A stretch of 64,000 nt of DNA from an uncultured Pelagibacteraceae bacterium (GTDB lineage Bacteria; Pseudomonadota; Alphaproteobacteria; Pelagibacterales; Pelagibacteraceae). Every line of letters starts with the position of its first letter. The first letter of the stretch is position 1. Positions 60,706-64,000 of this stretch are shown in pieces. Location: the NCBI GenBank assembly GCA_902598825.1, contig CACKDD010000004.1:35242-99241 (forward strand). The letters are read 5' to 3'. The notes beneath the pieces are model-generated. The model saw nothing but the letters and a program-made list of their open reading frames with translations. It made no database searches and was not told the DNA's origin. The position numbers were made by a program, and so were the translations under genes.

Positions 60706-62166
60706 ATGAATTCTGTTGTAATAGGTTCTGGGTTTGGGGGCATAGCTGCTGCACTTCGTCTAAAAGCTAAAGGCCACGATGTTACTTTAATTGAAAAGCA
60801 TCCTGACCTTGGAGGGAGAGCAAGGGTGTTTAAAAAAAATGGATTTATCTATGATGGTGGCCCAACAGTTATTACAGCACCATACCTAATAAATGAATTA
60901 TTTGAATTATTTGAAAAAGATCCAAAAAATTATATTAAATTATCTCCGCTCAAGGTTTGGTATCAATTTGTTTTTGAAGATAATTCTAAATTTAACTATT
61001 CAGGTAATGAAAACGAGATGAAAAGTCAAATTGCAGAAATGAGTAAAGATGATGTTATAGGTTATGAAAAATTAGTTAACTTTACGAAAAAAATTTTTGA
61101 CAAAGGTTTTATAGAACTAGCCGATGTTCCATTTGATAAACCTTTAGTCATGATGCAACAACTACCAGCTCTATTGAAGCTTAAAAGTTATAAGTCAGTT
61201 TATTCATTAGTTTCGTCTTATATAAAAAATGAAAAATTAAGAAGAATGTTAAGTATGCATCCACTTTTAGTTGGAGGAAATCCTTTTACTACAACCTCTA
61301 TATATGGACTTATCTTATATTTAGAAAAAAAATGGGGCATCCATTATTCAATGGGTGGAACAGGAAATATTATAAAGGGGTTTGAAAAGTTGATGAATGA
61401 AGTTGGCATAGAAATAATTAAAGGTCATGAAGTTAAAAAAATTATTTCTAATGGTAATAAAATAACTGGTATTCAATTAGATAATCAAACTCATATTGAA
61501 ACTAATAATGTTATTTGTAACGCAGATCCGCCTGCTGTTTATGAAAAAATGTTAAATGGAAATTCTAATAATTCACTTATGTTTAAATGGAAAAAAAATA
61601 GAATGGAATATTCAATGGGTTTATTTGTTTATTATTTCGGTACAAAAAAAAAGTATGAAAATGTAGAACACCATACTATTAAGTTTGGAAATAAATACAA
61701 AGAACATCTTGATGACATATTTAATAATAAAAAATTAAATAATGATATTAGTTACTATCTTCATAGACCATCTGCTACTGATAAATCTATGGCTCCAGAA
61801 GGGCAAGATTGTTTTTATGTTCTAGTTCCAGTTCCAAATAACCAATCAAAAATTGATTGGTCTATTGAAGGAGAGAAAATGAAAGATTTGGTAATTGATA
61901 AAATGGAAAAGGATTTAATGCCAAATCTAAGAAAAAATATTATTGAAGATTTTTATTTAACGCCTGATTATTTTGAAAAAGATTTAAATACAAAATACGG
62001 TTCTGGTTTTTCAATCCAGCCAAAATTTTCTCAATCAGCTTATTTTAGATTTCATAATAAGTCAGAGATATATGATGGACTTTATTTTGTAGGAGCAGGT
62101 ACTCATCCAGGTGCTGGCGTACCTGGGGTACTTTCTTCAGCAAAAGTATTAGATAAAATTTTATAA
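60706..62166 (+). CDS. crtI: Phytoene desaturase CrtI
   Basis: An FAD enzyme converting phytoene to lycopene. The 486-residue protein has the N-terminal dinucleotide motif VIGSGFGGIAAALRLKAKG followed by LIEKHPDLGGRARVF, the mid-protein GGPTVITAPYL, and the C-terminal GAGTHPGAGVPGVLSSAKV characteristic of CrtI. It is followed by crtB with a one-base overlap (TAATG). Confidence 0.96.
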   Translation: MNSVVIGSGFGGIAAALRLKAKGHDVTLIEKHPDLGGRARVFKKNGFIYDGGPTVITAPYLINELFELFEKDPKNYIKLSPLKVWYQFVFEDNSKFNYSGNENEMKSQIAEMSKDDVIGYEKLVNFTKKIFDKGFIELADVPFDKPLVMMQQLPALLKLKSYKSVYSLVSSYIKNEKLRRMLSMHPLLVGGNPFTTTSIYGLILYLEKKWGIHYSMGGTGNIIKGFEKLMNEVGIEIIKGHEVKKIISNGNKITGIQLDNQTHIETNNVICNADPPAVYEKMLNGNSNNSLMFKWKKNRMEYSMGLFVYYFGTKKKYENVEHHTIKFGNKYKEHLDDIFNNKKLNNDISYYLHRPSATDKSMAPEGQDCFYVLVPVPNNQSKIDWSIEGEKMKDLVIDKMEKDLMPNLRKNIIEDFYLTPDYFEKDLNTKYGSGFSIQPKFSQSAYFRFHNKSEIYDGLYFVGAGTHPGAGVPGVLSSAKVLDKIL

Positions 62167-63017
62167 TGTCTAATAAAAGTTACTTATCTGTTTATGCCAA
62201 ATCATTCAGTTGGGCTGGTTTTTTTTTACCCAAAAAAACGTTAGAAAAATGTTCTGTTTTGTATGACTTTTGTAGAGTCGCAGACAACATTGCAGATGAT
62301 AATGAAAAAATAGAAAATAAAGAAAAAAAATTTTATCATTTTGAAAATAATTTTAATCAAAAAAACTTTAATGATCCTATTATCAAAAATATGTGGGATC
62401 TTATTGAAGAATTCAATATATCCCTGAAAATTGTTCAAGATTTACTGATGGGAATAAAATCAGACATTAAAGATAAAGTTAAATTAGATACAAAGAAAGA
62501 TCTGTTAATTTACTCATACAGAGTAGCTGGAACTGTTGGATTGATGATGGCAAAAATTTTAAAAGTTAATAAAAAAAGTTCACTCAAGTCAGCAATCGAT
62601 CTAGGAATTGCGATGCAACTTACTAATATATCGAGAGATGTAATTGAAGATTCTGAAAATAATCGTTTTTACATAAATGAAAACTTTGAAGAAATTTTAT
62701 CAACTATCAATCTTGCTGATACTTTTTACGAAAATTCATTTTATTCAATTAAGGATATACCTATTACTTTCCGTTTTTCTATTCTGGTAGCTAGAAGAGT
62801 TTATAGAAAAATAGGACATAAGATAAAAAATAAAAAAAATTTAGAAAATTATATAAATTCAGGTAAGATATATGTATCGAATGTTGAAAAAGTCTTGGAG
62901 ACTTTTCTATCAATTTTTGACTTAATTAGACTATCCTTCAGTCATAAATTAGATGATGAAATTCAACATGATCATAATTTGATAAATCAGGAAATAAATT
63001 TAAATGAAAGAATTTGA
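62166..63017 (+). CDS. crtB: Phytoene synthase CrtB
   Basis: Condenses two geranylgeranyl diphosphates to phytoene. The 283-residue protein has the aspartate-rich motifs DFCRVADNIADD (about 29-40) and TNISRDVIEDSENNRFY (about 152-168) that bind diphosphates through Mg2+. Overlaps crtY by 14 bases, so the crtIBY genes form one operon. A GGPP synthase gene is not in the window. Confidence 0.95.
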   Translation: MSNKSYLSVYAKSFSWAGFFLPKKTLEKCSVLYDFCRVADNIADDNEKIENKEKKFYHFENNFNQKNFNDPIIKNMWDLIEEFNISLKIVQDLLMGIKSDIKDKVKLDTKKDLLIYSYRVAGTVGLMMAKILKVNKKSSLKSAIDLGIAMQLTNISRDVIEDSENNRFYINENFEEILSTINLADTFYENSFYSIKDIPITFRFSILVARRVYRKIGHKIKNKKNLENYINSGKIYVSNVEKVLETFLSIFDLIRLSFSHKLDDEIQHDHNLINQEINLNERI

Positions 63018-64000
63018 TTATATTATTGTTGGTGGTGGTTGTGCAGGATTATCACTTGCGTATGAACTTGAGATCAATGAAAAATTAAAAAATAAAACTT
63101 TAGCTATTATTGAGCCAAGAGCAGAATATAAAAAAGACAAAACCTGGTCTTTTTGGAAAGTATCAGCACATAATTTTGATGATTGTGTTAAAAAAAATTG
63201 GGAAAATTTCTCTGTTAATATACCAAAAAAAACTAATTATTTAGAATGCAATATTTATCCATACCAAAGTATTGATAGTGGGCTGTTCTATGAAAAAATT
63301 AACAGTAAATTAAAAGAAAATAATAATATTTCATTCTTTAAAGATATAAGCGAAATTAATTCAAAAAATTCTTTTGTCTTTAATAGTGTTCCATCAATTA
63401 AAAAGGATCATCGTAACCTTTGGCAGCATTTTTGTGGAGTAGAAGTTGAAACTAAAAACGATTTCTTTGATGATGAAATTTTTAATCTTATGGATTTTGA
63501 TTGTGATCAAAGAGAAAGTGTGCATTTTTTTTACACTCTACCCTATTCAAAGACTAAGGCTTTAATTGAAACTACATGGTTATCAAAAATGAATGATGAC
63601 TCTCAAAAAGACTATGACTCACAAATTAAAGATTATATTGAAAATCACTTAAATTTAAAAGATTACAAAATAATTTATAAAGAAGAAGGTGCAATACCTC
63701 TTTTTTACCCAATAAATGAAAAAGTTAAAAACAAAATAAATATTGGAACTGCTGGAGGCATGACAAGATTAAGTACAGGTTACACTTTTCTAAATATTCA
63801 AGAACACAGTAGATATATAAGAGAGAATATCGAGAATATTACTCATGCTAAAAAATATAAAATTGGCAATAAGTATCAATTTTTAGATGAGATATTTCTT
63901 AGAGTTCTTGAAAAATACCCAGAAAAAATGCCTGAAATTTTTTTTAAAATGTTTAAGACCTCTCCAAAGACTGTTATAAAATTTTTGTCTAATAAAAGTA
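63004..64000 (+). CDS. crtY: Lycopene beta-cyclase CrtY (partial, runs off window end)
   Basis: The frame opens at the ATG at 63004 and stays open for 332 codons to the window edge. It has the N-terminal FAD motif DYIIVGGGCAGLSLAYEL, the CrtY segments KTWSFWK and FYTLPYSKTKALIETTWLS, and GTAGGMTRLSTGYTF. CrtY cyclises both ends of lycopene to make beta-carotene, the retinal precursor. A blh-type carotene oxygenase could follow outside the window. The C-terminal end is missing. Confidence 0.93.
   Translation, partial: MKEFDYIIVGGGCAGLSLAYELEINEKLKNKTLAIIEPRAEYKKDKTWSFWKVSAHNFDDCVKKNWENFSVNIPKKTNYLECNIYPYQSIDSGLFYEKINSKLKENNNISFFKDISEINSKNSFVFNSVPSIKKDHRNLWQHFCGVEVETKNDFFDDEIFNLMDFDCDQRESVHFFYTLPYSKTKALIETTWLSKMNDDSQKDYDSQIKDYIENHLNLKDYKIIYKEEGAIPLFYPINEKVKNKINIGTAGGMTRLSTGYTFLNIQEHSRYIRENIENITHAKKYKIGNKYQFLDEIFLRVLEKYPEKMPEIFFKMFKTSPKTVIKFLSNKS

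Overview
The window looks like a piece of a streamlined, AT-rich marine alphaproteobacterial chromosome. It most resembles the SAR11 clade (Pelagibacterales). The grounds are very low GC, lysine- and isoleucine-rich proteins, almost no intergenic space, many TAATG or ATGA start-stop overlaps, convergent genes that share stop-codon bases, and typical alphaproteobacterial neighbourhoods. Examples of these are yqeY-dnaG-rpoD, rnhB-ccrM, mutY-DUF721-dsbA-smc, lgt-NDUFAF7-pgeF, petABC-trmL-hemF and atpI-B-E-F'-F. This assignment is inferred from composition and gene content; no database search was done. I see no insertion sequences, prophage, CRISPR arrays or other accessory islands.

Layout. 1-10.3 kb (minus strand) is a dcw division and cell-wall cluster in the order mraZ, ftsZ, rsmH, ftsL, ftsI, murE-murF (one fused gene), mraY, murD, ftsW (only its first codons lie in the window). 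It starts at a consensus-like promoter overlapped by three TGGG repeats at exact 10-bp spacing, the pattern of an MraZ operator. 10.4-13.2 kb holds the RNase P RNA, a peptidoglycan amidase, an mlaA/mlaC lipid-transport pair and two tRNAs, one with a very odd elbow region. 13.2-17.3 kb is rpoD-dnaG-yqeY. 17.4-21.9 kb is carAB. 21.8-26.6 kb has a 2OG-Fe(II) oxygenase, an ELM1-like protein, thioredoxin reductase, a divergent ADP-ribosylglycohydrolase-like protein and an aspartate-type aminotransferase. 26.6-32.4 kb is uvrB, a pteridine-reductase-like SDR, folB-like, uvrC and pgsA. 32.3-35.7 kb has ilvE, a MarR regulator and an OmpR/EnvZ-type two-component pair. 35.7-42 kb has a UbiK-like protein, lgt, an NDUFAF7-like methyltransferase, pgeF, prs, rplY, pth and ychF. 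42-44.5 kb is cytochrome bc1. 44.6-50.3 kb has trmL, hemF, greA, cca, tRNA-Gln, ispE and a TPR protein. 50.3-58.3 kb is a DNA-maintenance block: family-4-like UDG, rnhB, ccrM, an FAD monooxygenase, mutY, DUF721, dsbA-like and a shortened smc. 58.3-60.7 kb encodes the F0 sector of ATP synthase. 60.7-64 kb is crtI-crtB-crtY (the last cut by the window end), the route from phytoene to beta-carotene and probably retinal.

No single new multi-gene system is evident. The interest lies in reduced or rearranged versions of core machinery: an SMC with no recognisable hinge, a primase that lost most zinc ligands, a UDG without its iron-sulfur cysteines and catalytic-region His, a MurE-MurF fusion, ftsZ moved to the head of dcw, a tRNA-Val lacking the conserved D-loop/T-loop contacts, a ccrM gene preceded by three GANTC sites, and divergent genes whose start codons touch.
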